Below are positions 27,517 through 36,852 of a stretch of DNA of 64,000 bases, piece by piece. A program made the translations under genes and the position numbers. The notes beneath the pieces were generated by a model. It saw nothing but the letters and a program-made list of their open reading frames with translations, did not search any database and was not told the DNA's origin. Positions within the stretch are counted from its first letter, which is position 1. The number at the start of each line of letters is the position of its first letter. Source of the DNA: Bradyrhizobium sp. 195 (GTDB lineage: Bacteria > Pseudomonadota > Alphaproteobacteria > Rhizobiales > Xanthobacteraceae); contig NZ_CP082161.1 in assembly GCF_023101665.1 (NCBI RefSeq), forward strand, positions 4,836,001 to 4,900,000, in the 5' to 3' direction.

Positions 27517-28155
27517 TCAGCTTTGCCAAGGCGTATTGCGGATGCGCGTGCACGCGTTCGGCTTGCGGAAACTCGGATCGTGATCTTCGATGTAGTCGAA
27601 ATTGACCGTCCCGAACGTCGTCTGCGGCTTCTTCAGGGCCGAACAGGTCTGCACCTTGAGGAATTCGTTCTTGAAGTCGCCACGCGGAAACGCTGATATC
27701 ACCTGGTCCCGCTGCTCCGGTGTGTAGTCGTCATATCCAACGCCGACGACGTCCACCAAAACGCCTGCGTTGGTGAGAGCGATCTCCGGCCTCATATATT
27801 GTGGAATGCCGGGCGTGGTGTGCAGCGCGATTGCTTCCCAGACCAGATCGGCCTGCGGCTCGGCGATACCGCGCGTCCGGAGAAACTCACGCGCAGCGTC
27901 GGCTCCGTCGACCTCAAATCGCTTTGTCTGCGTGTGATAATGATCGACCAAGCCGAGGTCGTGGAACAGCGCCGCGACATAGAGCAGCTCGGAATCGAAT
28001 TTCAGTTTCTGACGCAGCCCCTTCATCGCGCCGAACACGTAGACGCGGACGGAATGATTGAACAGCATGTCGTCTTCGTAGCTGCGCACCAATTCAGTGG
28101 CCTCTCGCGCCAGTTGGCTGTCGGGAATTTTGACGCCGGAAATCACGCTCGTCAT
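27517..28155 (-). CDS. HD-domain metal-dependent phosphohydrolase
   Basis: A 212-residue cytoplasmic HD-superfamily protein. The metal ligands are the N-terminal His34 (LFNHSVRVYVF), His65-Asp66 (ALFHDLGLV) and a distal His in IALHTT, with an Asp in LVDVVGVGYDD. Some relatives are annotated as cyanamide hydratase-like or generic HD phosphohydrolases; the substrate is not evident. The ATG at 28155 is used; the TTG two codons upstream is unlikely. It follows an AhpD-like gene by 44 bases and is probably co-transcribed with it, divergent from a MocR regulator. Confidence 0.85.
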   Translation of the reverse strand: MTSVISGVKIPDSQLAREATELVRSYEDDMLFNHSVRVYVFGAMKGLRQKLKFDSELLYVAALFHDLGLVDHYHTQTKRFEVDGADAAREFLRTRGIAEPQADLVWEAIALHTTPGIPQYMRPEIALTNAGVLVDVVGVGYDDYTPEQRDQVISAFPRGDFKNEFLKVQTCSALKKPQTTFGTVNFDYIEDHDPSFRKPNACTRIRNTPWQS

Positions 28156-28199
28156 TTTCAAGCTCCTGCTTTGCGTTTCGGCTGATGCCGCACGATCCG

Positions 28200-28661
28200 T
28201 CAGGCCGCCTTCTCGAGCGCGGCCTGCGGCATATTTCGGAAGCTGATCGACATACGATTGTACGCATTCATCAGGCTGATGGCGATCGTGAGATCGACAA
28301 GTTCACGCTCACCGAAGACCGCGCGGGCAGCCTGATACGCCTCATCCGGCACGCCCGTCTCGGCGACGCGAGTCACCGTCTCGGCCCATGCGAGCGCCGC
28401 GCGCTCGCGTTCGTCGAAGAGATCGCCGGCCTCAGCCCATGCCTGGACCAGCGCGAGCTTTTCGATCTTCACCCCGCTCTTGAGCAGATCGCGGGTGTGC
28501 ATGTCGAGGCAGTAGGCGCAATTGTTGATCTGCGAGATGCGCAGGTAAGCGAGGGTCACCAGCGTCGCGGAAAGTCCGCTCTGCATGACGTAGCCATAGA
28601 CGCCGCCGAGCGCCTTCGCGCCTGCCGGTGCGATGTGGTTGTAGTTGAGGCGTTCACTCAT
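28200..28661 (-). CDS. Carboxymuconolactone decarboxylase/AhpD-family protein
   Basis: A 153-residue alkylhydroperoxidase-like protein with the redox motif Cys48-x-x-Cys51 and His55 (CAYCLDMH), the proton-relay arrangement of the AhpD/CMD family. The start at 28661 is preferred because AAGGAG lies seven bases upstream; the ATG at 28667 would be too close. It is first in a two-gene operon with the HD protein. A MocR gene is divergent, and shared repeats in the intergenic region suggest control by it. Likely a role in oxidative or electrophile stress; the substrate is unknown. Confidence 0.87.
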   Translation of the reverse strand: MSERLNYNHIAPAGAKALGGVYGYVMQSGLSATLVTLAYLRISQINNCAYCLDMHTRDLLKSGVKIEKLALVQAWAEAGDLFDERERAALAWAETVTRVAETGVPDEAYQAARAVFGERELVDLTIAISLMNAYNRMSISFRNMPQAALEKAA

Positions 28662-28725
28662 CTGCATTCTCCTTGATGATCGAGGGGACAAGCACTCCCC
28701 CTTCCTCTCTCAAATGCCCTCGCTC

Positions 28726-28774
28726 TGGTTCATAAAAAAGAACCAAGAACGCACGAAAATCATGTACCAAGAAC
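28726..28774. promoter_or_regulatory. Candidate MocR operator between divergent genes
   Basis: Three related sites occur within 50 bases: the inverted repeat TGGTTC-N8-GAACCA (28726-28745), and the direct repeat ACCAAGAAC at 28742-28750 and 28766-28774, spaced 24 bases apart. MocR/PdxR regulators typically bind sites made of direct and inverted repeats. The last copy abuts the regulator's own ATG (28776), which suggests autorepression. Confidence 0.5.
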
Positions 28775-28775
28775 C

Positions 28776-30185
28776 ATGACCAAACCGCTGCGGCTGGAGC
28801 TCGATCGGTCCGCGAAGGCACCGCTGGCAGAGCAGATCCACAAAGGGATCAGGGCCGCCATCGAAAGCGGCGTGCTCGCACCGGGCGCACGCCTGCCTTC
28901 ATGGCAGGATCTGGCCGCCCAGCTTGGCGTTGCGCGCGGCACCGTACGCTCAGCCTATGAAAAGCTCGCATCCGCCCAACTGATTGTCGCAGCCCGCGCG
29001 ACAGGCACGCATGTCGCGGACCGGCCGCGCCTCCCCGTGCGGCGGGACAAGGCCCCCGCCCCCGGCTCATTCATGGAAATGTACCAGGAGCTCACGGCGG
29101 GCCCGGCGATCTTCCAGATGGGCGTGCCTTCACAGGAGACCTTTCCTGCGACGCTGCTCGCGCGAATGCGGTCGCGGGCGGTTCGTGTCGAAATGAGCGC
29201 TCCTACGATTTACCCCGATCCGCGCGGCGAGCCGGACTTGCGAGATGAGATCGCGGCCTACCTTGCGCTGGCGCGCGGGATCGAGTGCACGCCGTCCCAG
29301 ATCATCATCACCAGCGGCTTCAGCGGCGGCCTCGGCCTGACGCTCCGTGTCCTCGGCATCGAGCAAAAGCAGAAGGTCTGGATCGAGGATCCCGGCTTTC
29401 CCTTCACCCGGCACGGGCTCGGGCTTGCGGGATTGTCGATCGTGCCGATCCCGGTTGACGATGATGGCATTGATGTCGATTTCGGGCTGCAACATGCACC
29501 CGACGCGGCGCTGGTTGTCGTGACCCCAGGGCAGCAAGCGCCGCTCGGATCCACACTGTCACTGGCACGGCGCGCGCGCCTGCTCGACTGGGCGGCCCAA
29601 AGCAAGGCATGGGTGATCGAGGATGATTATCTGAGCGAACTTCAACTTAAGGGCCGGGCCACGCCGGCGCTCGCCTCGCTCGATCGCGCGGGCCGGGTTA
29701 TTCACATCGGCTCCTTCAGCAAGACCATAACCCCTGCCTTGCGGCTCGGCTTTGTCGTGGTACCCGCCGCTCTGGCGTCGCGATTCGCCGAGACTGCGGC
29801 GTGCCTCGCGCCGGCACCCGGGCCCGCGGTGCAGCTCGCCACGGCCGATTTCATGCGCGACGGCCATTATCTCAGGCATCTGCGACGCACGAAGCGCACC
29901 TACGCCGCGCAAGGCGATGCGTTGCTGAAATACCTTCGCCCACGCACCGCAAACGTTGCGATTGCCGGATTGGCGGCGGTGCTGCGATTGCCGGACCGGG
30001 CATCCGATCTTGCCATCGCCCGGGAAGCAGCACCGCTTGGGCTGGCGCCTACGCCGCTGTCGCTCTGGTATGCGTCGAAGGCTTCGGCGCGCCCAGGACT
30101 GTTGCTGGGTATCGCAACGTCTCCGCTCAGGAGGATCGAGGTGTCCTGCGACCGGCTCCTCAAGATCATCAACCGCCCATCGTGA
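28776..30185 (+). CDS. MocR/PdxR-type transcriptional regulator (GntR wHTH fused to aminotransferase)
   Basis: A 469-residue regulator. Residues 10-80 form a GntR winged helix (LPSWQDLAAQLGVARGTVRSAY). From about 110 onward comes a fold-type I aminotransferase domain. The PLP-binding Lys is about Lys316 (GSFSKTITPALRLGF), with the Asp284 partner (EDDY). Such proteins sense PLP or an amine adduct and do not act as aminotransferases in vivo. It is divergent from the AhpD/HD pair, which is its likely target. No pdxS/pdxT genes are adjacent, so PdxR itself is not indicated. Confidence 0.92.
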   Translation: MTKPLRLELDRSAKAPLAEQIHKGIRAAIESGVLAPGARLPSWQDLAAQLGVARGTVRSAYEKLASAQLIVAARATGTHVADRPRLPVRRDKAPAPGSFMEMYQELTAGPAIFQMGVPSQETFPATLLARMRSRAVRVEMSAPTIYPDPRGEPDLRDEIAAYLALARGIECTPSQIIITSGFSGGLGLTLRVLGIEQKQKVWIEDPGFPFTRHGLGLAGLSIVPIPVDDDGIDVDFGLQHAPDAALVVVTPGQQAPLGSTLSLARRARLLDWAAQSKAWVIEDDYLSELQLKGRATPALASLDRAGRVIHIGSFSKTITPALRLGFVVVPAALASRFAETAACLAPAPGPAVQLATADFMRDGHYLRHLRRTKRTYAAQGDALLKYLRPRTANVAIAGLAAVLRLPDRASDLAIAREAAPLGLAPTPLSLWYASKASARPGLLLGIATSPLRRIEVSCDRLLKIINRPS

Positions 30186-30207
30186 TTCGACTCCGGCCTC
30201 GATGACC

Positions 30208-30957
30208 TTAACCAGCCAGCGTCACGATCAAAGGTCCGTTTCGCGTGGCGATCACGGTGTGCTCGTACTGGACGGTCGGTGCCGCGGGGCTGCTATAGAG
30301 CGTCCACGGATCATCGCCATCCTCTGCCCACTCGGCGCCAAGAGACAGGAATGGCTCGACGGTGAACACCAGGCCCTCGTTCATGAGGCGGCGCTCGGAG
30401 CGGTCGGGCCATGTTGCGATCTCGGTCGGCTCCTCGTGGAGCGACAGGCCGACGCCATGACTGGCGAGATTGCGGACCAGGCTGTAACCGTTCTTGCGCG
30501 CAAACGTCCCGATGGCTTGACCGATGCCGGCAATCGGTTTGCCGGCTCCGACCTGCTGCAGGCCCGTCCACATCGCGCGCCGGCCATCCCTGCAAAGACG
30601 TTCGACAGCGCGCGTTGCGGGCAGAACGGCGAACGAGGCGCCCGTATCGGCAAACAAGCCGTTCTTCTCGGCTGACACGTCGATGTTCACGAGGTCGCCG
30701 CGCGCGATCCGCCGCTCGCCAGGAATGCCGTGAGCGATCTCCTCGTTCACGCTGATGCAAGTCGCCCCGGGAAAATCGTAGGCGAGCTCCGGGGCCGAAC
30801 GCGCTCCGGCGCCCTCCAGGAGCTTTCGCCCGATCAGGTCGAGTTCGGAGGTGGTCATGCCCGGCTCAAGCGCCTTCCCCATCGCCTCCAGCGTATTGGC
30901 GACGATACGCCCGATCTCTTTCAGGCGCGTGAGGTCGTCGTCATCCGAGATCGTCAT
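30208..30957 (-). CDS. map: Type I methionine aminopeptidase
   Basis: Removes N-terminal Met from nascent proteins. It is 249 residues from ATG 30957 (MTISDDDDL). Metal ligands are Asp93, Asp104, His167, Glu201 and Glu232 (NIDV; FADTG; ASHGVG; TVEPF; QYEHT), with His174 as substrate-contact residue. The usual GHG is SHG here, a small departure. An in-frame upstream start (31008) would add an unlikely 17 residues. It is convergent with the MocR gene. Bradyrhizobium genomes usually carry more than one map gene, so this may be a second copy. Confidence 0.9.
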   Translation of the reverse strand: MTISDDDDLTRLKEIGRIVANTLEAMGKALEPGMTTSELDLIGRKLLEGAGARSAPELAYDFPGATCISVNEEIAHGIPGERRIARGDLVNIDVSAEKNGLFADTGASFAVLPATRAVERLCRDGRRAMWTGLQQVGAGKPIAGIGQAIGTFARKNGYSLVRNLASHGVGLSLHEEPTEIATWPDRSERRLMNEGLVFTVEPFLSLGAEWAEDGDDPWTLYSSPAAPTVQYEHTVIATRNGPLIVTLAG

Positions 30958-31038
30958 GCCATGCTCTTCCGAAAGCGCTGGCATAGCGCTTGCGAAGCCG
31001 GCTTGCAAACCGCAGAGTTCTCCTCGCCCGAAACGTCT

Positions 31039-34000
31039 TCAACCCTCGTCGAGCAGATTGCGAACCTTGGCGGCCAGGTCTTCGATCGCGAAGGGCTTGG
31101 AAAGCAGATGCTTGCCGGCATCGAGCATGCCGTTGTGAACGATCGCGTTGCGCGTATATCCGGTGGTGAACAGCACTTTCAGATCCCGGTGTCGCTTCGA
31201 CAGTTCGGTCGCAAGTTCAGCGCCGGTCATGTCGGGCATGACGACGTCGGTAAACAGCAGATCCGGAACGAAACCACTTTCGATCGTCCTGATCGCTTCC
31301 TTGGCGCTCGCGGCCTCGATCACCGTATAGCCAAGCTCGCGCAGGCTTTCGGATGAGATGCTGCGGACCCGCTCGTCGTCCTCGACGACGAGGATGGTCT
31401 CGCCGCGAAGGCTTGCACTGGGATGTGTCACGCCTTGCGACGGAGTCGAGGCAGCCGTCTCGCCCGCGAAACGCGGAAGATAGATCTTCACGGTCGTGCC
31501 GACGTCGACTTCCGAGTAGATTTTGACATGACCGCCCGACTGCCGGACGAAGCCGTAGACCTGACTGAGGCCGAGACCGGTGCCCTTGCCCACGACCTTG
31601 GTCGTAAAAAACGGATCGAATACCTTTCCCAGCACGTCGGCTGGAATTCCAATGCCGTTGTCCGTCACGGCAATGAGAAGATACTGTCCCGGCGACAATG
31701 CGTATTCGCGGGCGAATTTCCGGTCGATCGAGACGTTGCTGGTTTCTATCGTCAGCCTGCCGCCCTTCGGCATCGCATCGCGCGCATTCACCGCGAGGTT
31801 GATGATCGCGCTTTCCAACTGGGCCGGATCCGCCCTGACGCGCCAGAGGCCGTCCGCAAGGACCGTTTCGAGGCGGACAAGCTCGCCGAGCGATCGCTCC
31901 AGCAGCTCGCTCATCCCTCCGACCATCTTGTTGAGGTCTACGACTTCGGGCGCCAAGGGTTGTTGGCGAGAGAACGCGAGCAACCTTTGCGTCAAGGTGG
32001 CAGCCCGGTTTGCTCCGTCGATGGCGCCCTCGATGAAGCGGTCGATGTTGACCTCTCCCTTGCCGAGCCGCCGCTTGGCGAGATTCAAGCTGCCGAGAAT
32101 CACGGCCAGCATATTGTTGAAGTCGTGGGCGATGCCTCCGGTCAACTGACCCACGGCTTCCATCTTCTGGGATTGTCGCAATTGCTCCTCGGCCTTCATG
32201 CGCTCGGCGATCTCATCTGCGACACGCTGCTCCAGCTCGGCGTTGAGCGCCTCGAGCCGGGTCAGAAGCCGGGCGTTGTCGATCGCGGTGGCAGCATGGC
32301 CGGCAATTCCGAGCAACGCGGCCTCATGCTCGGGCTGGAATTTACCTGTCTCGGCATGACCGAAGAAAAGCCCCCCGAGCACCTCGCCGGTCCGCGAGAT
32401 CACAGGGACCGCCAGATAGGATCGGACCGGTAGATGGCCCTCGGGCATGCCCTTCCGCGGTGCGTTCTTGCCATAGCGCGGATCCTGCAGGATGTCGTCG
32501 GACCTCACTACGCCTGTGCCCTCGAAGGTCGGCCCGAACACGGCAGTATTGCGGGGCATCGGAAAGTTCTCGAAGGCGGATCGCGGCACGCCGGACAACG
32601 AATAGAGCATGTAGCTGCCGCCGTCCGCCGTCAGAACGTTGTAGAAGAAAGCTCCAAATTGGGCACCCGTCAGCTCGACGCCGGCATCCGTCACGGTCTG
32701 CACGATTTTCTCGAGGTCGCGTTCACGGGCGACCGACGCACCTGTGTCGTTCAGTAGTCTGAGGTGACGCTCGGTTTTCTTTTGCGCGGTGATGTCCAGG
32801 ACCGTCCCGATGAATCGAACGGCCTGGCCGTCGGCAAAGATGGCTTCACCAGTCGCGGCAACCCAGCGCTCGACACCATCCTCGATCCCGACGGTTCGGT
32901 ATTCGATGTTGTAACCCGTCGGTGCATTGGAATTTAGCGCTGCTGATACGGCTTCGTGAGCGCGCTGCCTGTCGTCGGGATGAATGCCCCGCAGGAACGA
33001 CGCTTCATAGCTGACCTCGGCGTCCGGCGAGAGACCGAACACCTCCTTGCAGCGGCTGTCCCATCGCAGAACGTCGTTGACCGGATCGTAGTCCCAGGTG
33101 CCGATGCCGGCCGCCTTGTTCGCGAGCACCAGCCGCTCGGCTGCTTCCCGGGCAGCCTGTTCGGAGCGAACGCGCTCGATATGCGCCCAAGATCGCTCGG
33201 TCACCTCGGTGAGCAGGGCGAGCTCGCGCGACGTCCACCGATGCGGGCCGCGGTGATGGATCGCCATCAAGGCGGTGAGCTGCCCTTCCTTGACCAAAGG
33301 CATGCAAATCGTCGAACCGATCCCGATGTTCTGGAACGTGGCAGCTTCCTCGGGTGCAATCTCCTTCAGATTGTCGTTGATGATGAGTGGCCTGCCGGCA
33401 CCGAGCTCTCGCACCGCCTTCGTGCCGAAATCAGCGAGGCTGTAGTGGCCAAGGATATGCATCGCGCCGGGCGCGGCCCAATCGCCGCGAATGGTGAAGC
33501 CGTCCTGATCGGGATCCATGTCAGCATAGGCACAATTGGAAACACCGAGATGCTCGCCAAGCATCCTGGTCGTCACCGCCATCACGCCATCGGCATCGCG
33601 CGTCTTGGCCGTCTCCTTGTTCAGGGCGTCCAGGAAGAGCAGCCGGGCCTCGTTCTCCCGCACGGCCGTCTCTGCACGGCGACGCTCGACCGCAGTGCGC
33701 GTGCGCTCGGCGACGTCGCGGATGAGCTCCAGCTCTTCGAGGCTCCATTCGCGGGGCGCGGCGTTGTTGAGATACAGCAGCGCCACGACCCCGTCGGGCT
33801 CCGAGATCGGCATGTTGACGAGCGCGCGCGCGGAGATGGCCTCGAGAGCCCCGGCGCGGTCGCCGACACGAGGATCTTTTTCCGCATCCGCACAGACGAC
33901 GGTGTCGCCGCGCTTCAGATCTTCGATGTAGCTGCCGTAGTCCCGGAAGCGCAGCACCCCCGCCAGGCTGGAGATTCCGGGCGCGTTCCAGTCGCGAACG

Positions 34001-34188
34001 ATGGTGATGGTCTCGGCCGAAATATCGACCGTGCCATAGCCTGCCCGGCTCACCTTCAAACTGCGGCCGAGCAACTCTGCCGCAGCATAGGCAAGATGGT
34101 CGGGGTTAGCGATCTCTCGGATGTAGTCGCCAAGTGCGGCCAAGACGGCATTGCGATCGGTCGAGTTCTCCCCGGCCGCCGTTGTCAT
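31039..34188 (-). CDS. Soluble hybrid sensor histidine kinase (GAF-GAF-PAS-GAF-HK-REC)
   Basis: A 1049-residue multidomain signalling kinase with no signal peptide or membrane segment. Visible domains are GAF at about 20-170 and 185-345, PAS at about 355-470 (with PAC end [15 protein letters not shown]), and a third GAF at 480-640. A coiled coil spans 640-680. HisKA follows with phospho-His688 ([11 protein letters not shown]), then HATPase_c (N-box [24 protein letters not shown]). The C-terminal receiver at 930-1045 has phospho-Asp981 ([11 protein letters not shown]). It probably senses a cytoplasmic small molecule or light/redox cue. No response regulator is adjacent. Confidence 0.93.
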   Translation of the reverse strand: MTTAAGENSTDRNAVLAALGDYIREIANPDHLAYAAAELLGRSLKVSRAGYGTVDISAETITIVRDWNAPGISSLAGVLRFRDYGSYIEDLKRGDTVVCADAEKDPRVGDRAGALEAISARALVNMPISEPDGVVALLYLNNAAPREWSLEELELIRDVAERTRTAVERRRAETAVRENEARLLFLDALNKETAKTRDADGVMAVTTRMLGEHLGVSNCAYADMDPDQDGFTIRGDWAAPGAMHILGHYSLADFGTKAVRELGAGRPLIINDNLKEIAPEEAATFQNIGIGSTICMPLVKEGQLTALMAIHHRGPHRWTSRELALLTEVTERSWAHIERVRSEQAAREAAERLVLANKAAGIGTWDYDPVNDVLRWDSRCKEVFGLSPDAEVSYEASFLRGIHPDDRQRAHEAVSAALNSNAPTGYNIEYRTVGIEDGVERWVAATGEAIFADGQAVRFIGTVLDITAQKKTERHLRLLNDTGASVARERDLEKIVQTVTDAGVELTGAQFGAFFYNVLTADGGSYMLYSLSGVPRSAFENFPMPRNTAVFGPTFEGTGVVRSDDILQDPRYGKNAPRKGMPEGHLPVRSYLAVPVISRTGEVLGGLFFGHAETGKFQPEHEAALLGIAGHAATAIDNARLLTRLEALNAELEQRVADEIAERMKAEEQLRQSQKMEAVGQLTGGIAHDFNNMLAVILGSLNLAKRRLGKGEVNIDRFIEGAIDGANRAATLTQRLLAFSRQQPLAPEVVDLNKMVGGMSELLERSLGELVRLETVLADGLWRVRADPAQLESAIINLAVNARDAMPKGGRLTIETSNVSIDRKFAREYALSPGQYLLIAVTDNGIGIPADVLGKVFDPFFTTKVVGKGTGLGLSQVYGFVRQSGGHVKIYSEVDVGTTVKIYLPRFAGETAASTPSQGVTHPSASLRGETILVVEDDERVRSISSESLRELGYTVIEAASAKEAIRTIESGFVPDLLFTDVVMPDMTGAELATELSKRHRDLKVLFTTGYTRNAIVHNGMLDAGKHLLSKPFAIEDLAAKVRNLLDEG

Positions 34189-34408
34189 CTGACTCCCCCC
34201 GACAGTTTGCTCGTTTCACCAAATAGCGTTTCAAAGCAAGCTTGCGACGTGATGTCCGCTTCGAGCCGACGACGACGCCAGCGAGAAATCGGCACCCGCG
34301 CGTCCGATAACTTCATGAAGGCGTTAAGGTTCCGCCGGCGCACGTCATACGCCGGGTTGCTCCACTCCCCGCCTCCGACACTGGTGAGAGCGAACTGAGG
34401 CTGCCCTA

Positions 34409-34490
34409 CAGCGGCGTGCAATCACGAACTTCAGTCGGGGATTATCGTCGGCCTGGTAGCTCGTGTTGCTCGAACCGGCGCGGGATGTCG
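34409..34490 (-). pseudogene. Decayed 3' fragment of an XRE regulator related to the gene at 35957-36742
   Basis: About 80 bases align with the 3' end of the XRE regulator (about 35970-36055) with small indels. Both contain a segment reading GCGGCGTG...ATCACGA.CTTCAG on the plus strand, then GGCCTGG.AGCT..TGT. Translation breaks into FEQHELPGRR and a stop, where the intact gene reads FEHTSFQANDDP. No further part of the gene is recognisable. The rest of 34189-34586 shows no gene. Confidence 0.5.
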
Positions 34491-34586
34491 CAAAATAAAC
34501 GCGGCCCGAGACGCCACCGCAAGTTGTGACGGCGCCGATCGTCGTATAGCGTCGCTGTTGGTATGCACCTCGTGGTCTGACAGTTC

Positions 34587-35891
34587 ATGCTCGTCCGAGT
34601 CCTGTTTCTCCTGGCCTGCCTGTTTCCCGGCGCGTTGCGCGCAGAAGGACCGCCGGCCGAGAAAGCCGGATTTTCGTCCAAGCTGACGATCTATCTCGCC
34701 AAGGGCGCCCCCGACGCGTGCGGGCCGGGTTGCGACCGCTGGATCGCGATCGAAGGCCAAATCGACCAGGACGCAGCGTCCCGCCTTCGCCGCTTCCTCG
34801 CCGGCGTCAAGGACACGCAGCGGCCGATCTACTTTCATTCGCCCGGCGGAAACGTGGAGCAGTCCTATGTGATCGGCCGGCTGCTGCGCAGCCGCAAGGC
34901 GGTCGCGCGGGTTGGCCGAACGATCGCGACGGCGTGCGCCGCAGGCGCGCAGGAGGACGCCGCATGCCTGAAGATCAAGAATGCGACCGGCGAGGTCGAG
35001 GCCGACCTCACCACCTACCATGCGATGTGCAACTCGGCCTGCGGTTACCTGTTTTTCGGGGCGACCTCTCGCGAGGTTGCGCCCGATGCCGCGCTGGCGG
35101 TCCATAACTCCAGGCTGATCCTCCACTTTCGCGGCAATCCACCTCCGGAGGTGGTCGCAGAGGCGCGGCGGCGCCGGATCGCCGGCGCAGACCGCGACCG
35201 CGCCGCGTACATTGCGGCGATGGGAATCAGCGGCGAGCTCGATGCGCTGATCCGCACCGTGAAGTTCGAAAGCCTGCACGTGCTGACGCGGCCCGAGCTC
35301 TATCGGTTCGGAGTAGACACGCGGCCGCTGGCCGAGACGATGTGGCGGCTGGAGAAGGGAGCACGACCGTTCATCAGCAAGGTCGCCGCGGTGAAGAAGG
35401 AGAGCGACGCCTCGTTCCGGACCATGGAATGGCGCCTGTATTGCGAAAACAAGAAGCGCGTCCCGCTGATGTTCGCAAGCGAGATCGACGCATCCGCCAC
35501 CGGCAAGAAATCGATCCTGATGGCCGCCAGCGCCGACCTGAGCAAGGAAGCGGGAGGACCTCCGGTGCGGCTCGGAAAGTACGAGGTCTGGAGCGGCGCC
35601 GTCGATCCCGACATGGTCAAGGCGGTGCTTGCCTCGCACTCCCTGCAGGTCCGGGAAACCACGCCGGAATCAGAGGGAAAGGCTGAGGTCACAAGCTTCA
35701 ACATCGACATGTCCGGTTTGACTTCGCTGTGGATTCAGCTCGGGACGTCGTGCAGCTCGGCGGCGGCACGCCCGGCAAAACCCTGGCCAGCGAATGCTCT
35801 GCAGCCGACACCCTGGACGGCCACTCCCTGGACAGCAGCAGGTTCCTTGCCGAACGTCAGCGCAGCGCCTTCGGCCGCGCCCGCGCCGTAA
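34587..35891 (+). CDS. Exported ClpP/crotonase-fold protein
   Basis: A 434-residue protein with a signal peptide (MLVRVLFLLACLFPGALRA). A ClpP-like fold occupies about residues 30-260. IYFHSPGGNVEQS matches the ClpP oxyanion-loop motif SPGG. Ser150 in CNSACGYLFFG sits at the nucleophile position, and His173 in AVHNSR lies 23 residues on, close to the ClpP Ser-His spacing. It may be a periplasmic serine hydrolase. Residues 265-380 form a second region with no recognised domain. The C-terminal tail is Ala/Pro/Trp-rich and contains a short duplication (TPWTATPWTA). Transcribed alone; substrate unknown. Confidence 0.75.
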   Translation: MLVRVLFLLACLFPGALRAEGPPAEKAGFSSKLTIYLAKGAPDACGPGCDRWIAIEGQIDQDAASRLRRFLAGVKDTQRPIYFHSPGGNVEQSYVIGRLLRSRKAVARVGRTIATACAAGAQEDAACLKIKNATGEVEADLTTYHAMCNSACGYLFFGATSREVAPDAALAVHNSRLILHFRGNPPPEVVAEARRRRIAGADRDRAAYIAAMGISGELDALIRTVKFESLHVLTRPELYRFGVDTRPLAETMWRLEKGARPFISKVAAVKKESDASFRTMEWRLYCENKKRVPLMFASEIDASATGKKSILMAASADLSKEAGGPPVRLGKYEVWSGAVDPDMVKAVLASHSLQVRETTPESEGKAEVTSFNIDMSGLTSLWIQLGTSCSSAAARPAKPWPANALQPTPWTATPWTAAGSLPNVSAAPSAAPAP

Positions 35892-35956
35892 GCACGCGGC
35901 AAGCGATGGGCCGGCTTGCCAATCACCCCTTCCGAAGCCGAAGCGAGCCCGGTCCG

Positions 35957-36742
35957 TCAGTCTCCGCCGTCGAGCGGCGTGTAAATCACGAGCTTCAGCG
36001 CAGGATCGTCATTGGCCTGGAAGCTGGTGTGCTCGAAATTCAGCACGCCCCTGGTCGGATGGTTCATGGTCTTGAGGCCGGACATGGTGCTGCGGATATC
36101 GTGAGCTTCCCACCATTTGACGAATTCCGAACTGCCCTGGCGCAACCGCGTCAGCAGTTCCGAGAAGGCGGGATCGCCGGCCCAGACATCGTGGGTGGCG
36201 CGAAACATCGCGACCATGCTCTTGGCCACGTCCGTCCAGCCCGCGCCGTAGAATTTTCGCGTCTGCTTGTTCGTCAACACCAGCAGCAGCGTATTGCGAT
36301 CCTGCTCCGGCAACTGGCCGAATCCAAAGATCTCCTCGGCCGCCGCGTTCCAGGCCAGCACGTCCCAACGTCGCCCGGTGATGTAGGCCGGCTGCTTCAG
36401 GCTTTCGATCATCCGCCGGATGGGCGGCGGCACGATCTCGGGCACGAAGGCGGCCCTCGCGCCGTCACGGGCCAGCGCCTTCAGATGCGCGTGCTCGGTC
36501 TTGGTAAGACGGAGCGCGCGGGCCAGCGCGTCGATGGTGGTGACGGACGGGCTGACGGTGCGGCCCTGCTCGAGGCGGACGTACCAGTCGACGCCGATGC
36601 CGGCGAGCTGCGCGACCTCCTCACGCCGCAAGCCTGCGGTGCGCCGCCGGCGGCCCGCCGGAAGGCCCACGATCTTCGGCGACAGCTTTTCGCGGCGGGA
36701 CCTGAGAAAATCGCCGAATTCGACGCGCCGTGGGTCGGCCAT
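35957..36742 (-). CDS. XRE-family regulator with MmyB-like ligand domain
   Basis: A 261-residue transcription factor. The N-terminal helix-turn-helix spans about 10-85 (TAGLRREEVAQLAGIGVDWYVRLEQG). The C-terminal MmyB-like PAS-type domain (ITGRRWDVLAWNAAAEEIFGF; FEHTSFQANDDPALKLVIYTP) is typical of regulators that often bind fatty acids or small aromatics. ATG 36742 has a GGGAGCGACAG ribosome-binding site; earlier in-frame starts are unlikely. It is divergent from a medium-chain dehydrogenase gene with 110 bases between them, so regulation of that gene and of itself is likely. Confidence 0.9.
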   Translation of the reverse strand: MADPRRVEFGDFLRSRREKLSPKIVGLPAGRRRRTAGLRREEVAQLAGIGVDWYVRLEQGRTVSPSVTTIDALARALRLTKTEHAHLKALARDGARAAFVPEIVPPPIRRMIESLKQPAYITGRRWDVLAWNAAAEEIFGFGQLPEQDRNTLLLVLTNKQTRKFYGAGWTDVAKSMVAMFRATHDVWAGDPAFSELLTRLRQGSSEFVKWWEAHDIRSTMSGLKTMNHPTRGVLNFEHTSFQANDDPALKLVIYTPLDGGD

Positions 36743-36768
36743 TGCTGTCGCTCCCGCGATGGAGGGCT

Positions 36769-36793
36769 CCTGGAATACTAGGATAATACCAGG
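36769..36793. promoter_or_regulatory. Candidate operator between XRE regulator and dehydrogenase
   Basis: A 25-base imperfect palindrome with CCTGG and CCAGG ends (36769-36773 and 36789-36793) around an AT-rich centre. Eight of twelve half-site positions are symmetric. It is centred in the divergent intergenic region, the expected place for an autoregulatory XRE operator. Confidence 0.4.
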
Positions 36794-36852
36794 CCTTCTT
36801 GTCCCCTCCAAGGCGGTGCATATCGGCTTCACCCGATCTTGAGGTGAACATC

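Noticed and set aside
34431..35639. A 402-codon minus-strand frame opposite the ClpP-like gene
   Set aside because: No recognisable domain; the plus-strand frame has a signal peptide and ClpP motifs and is clearly the coding one.
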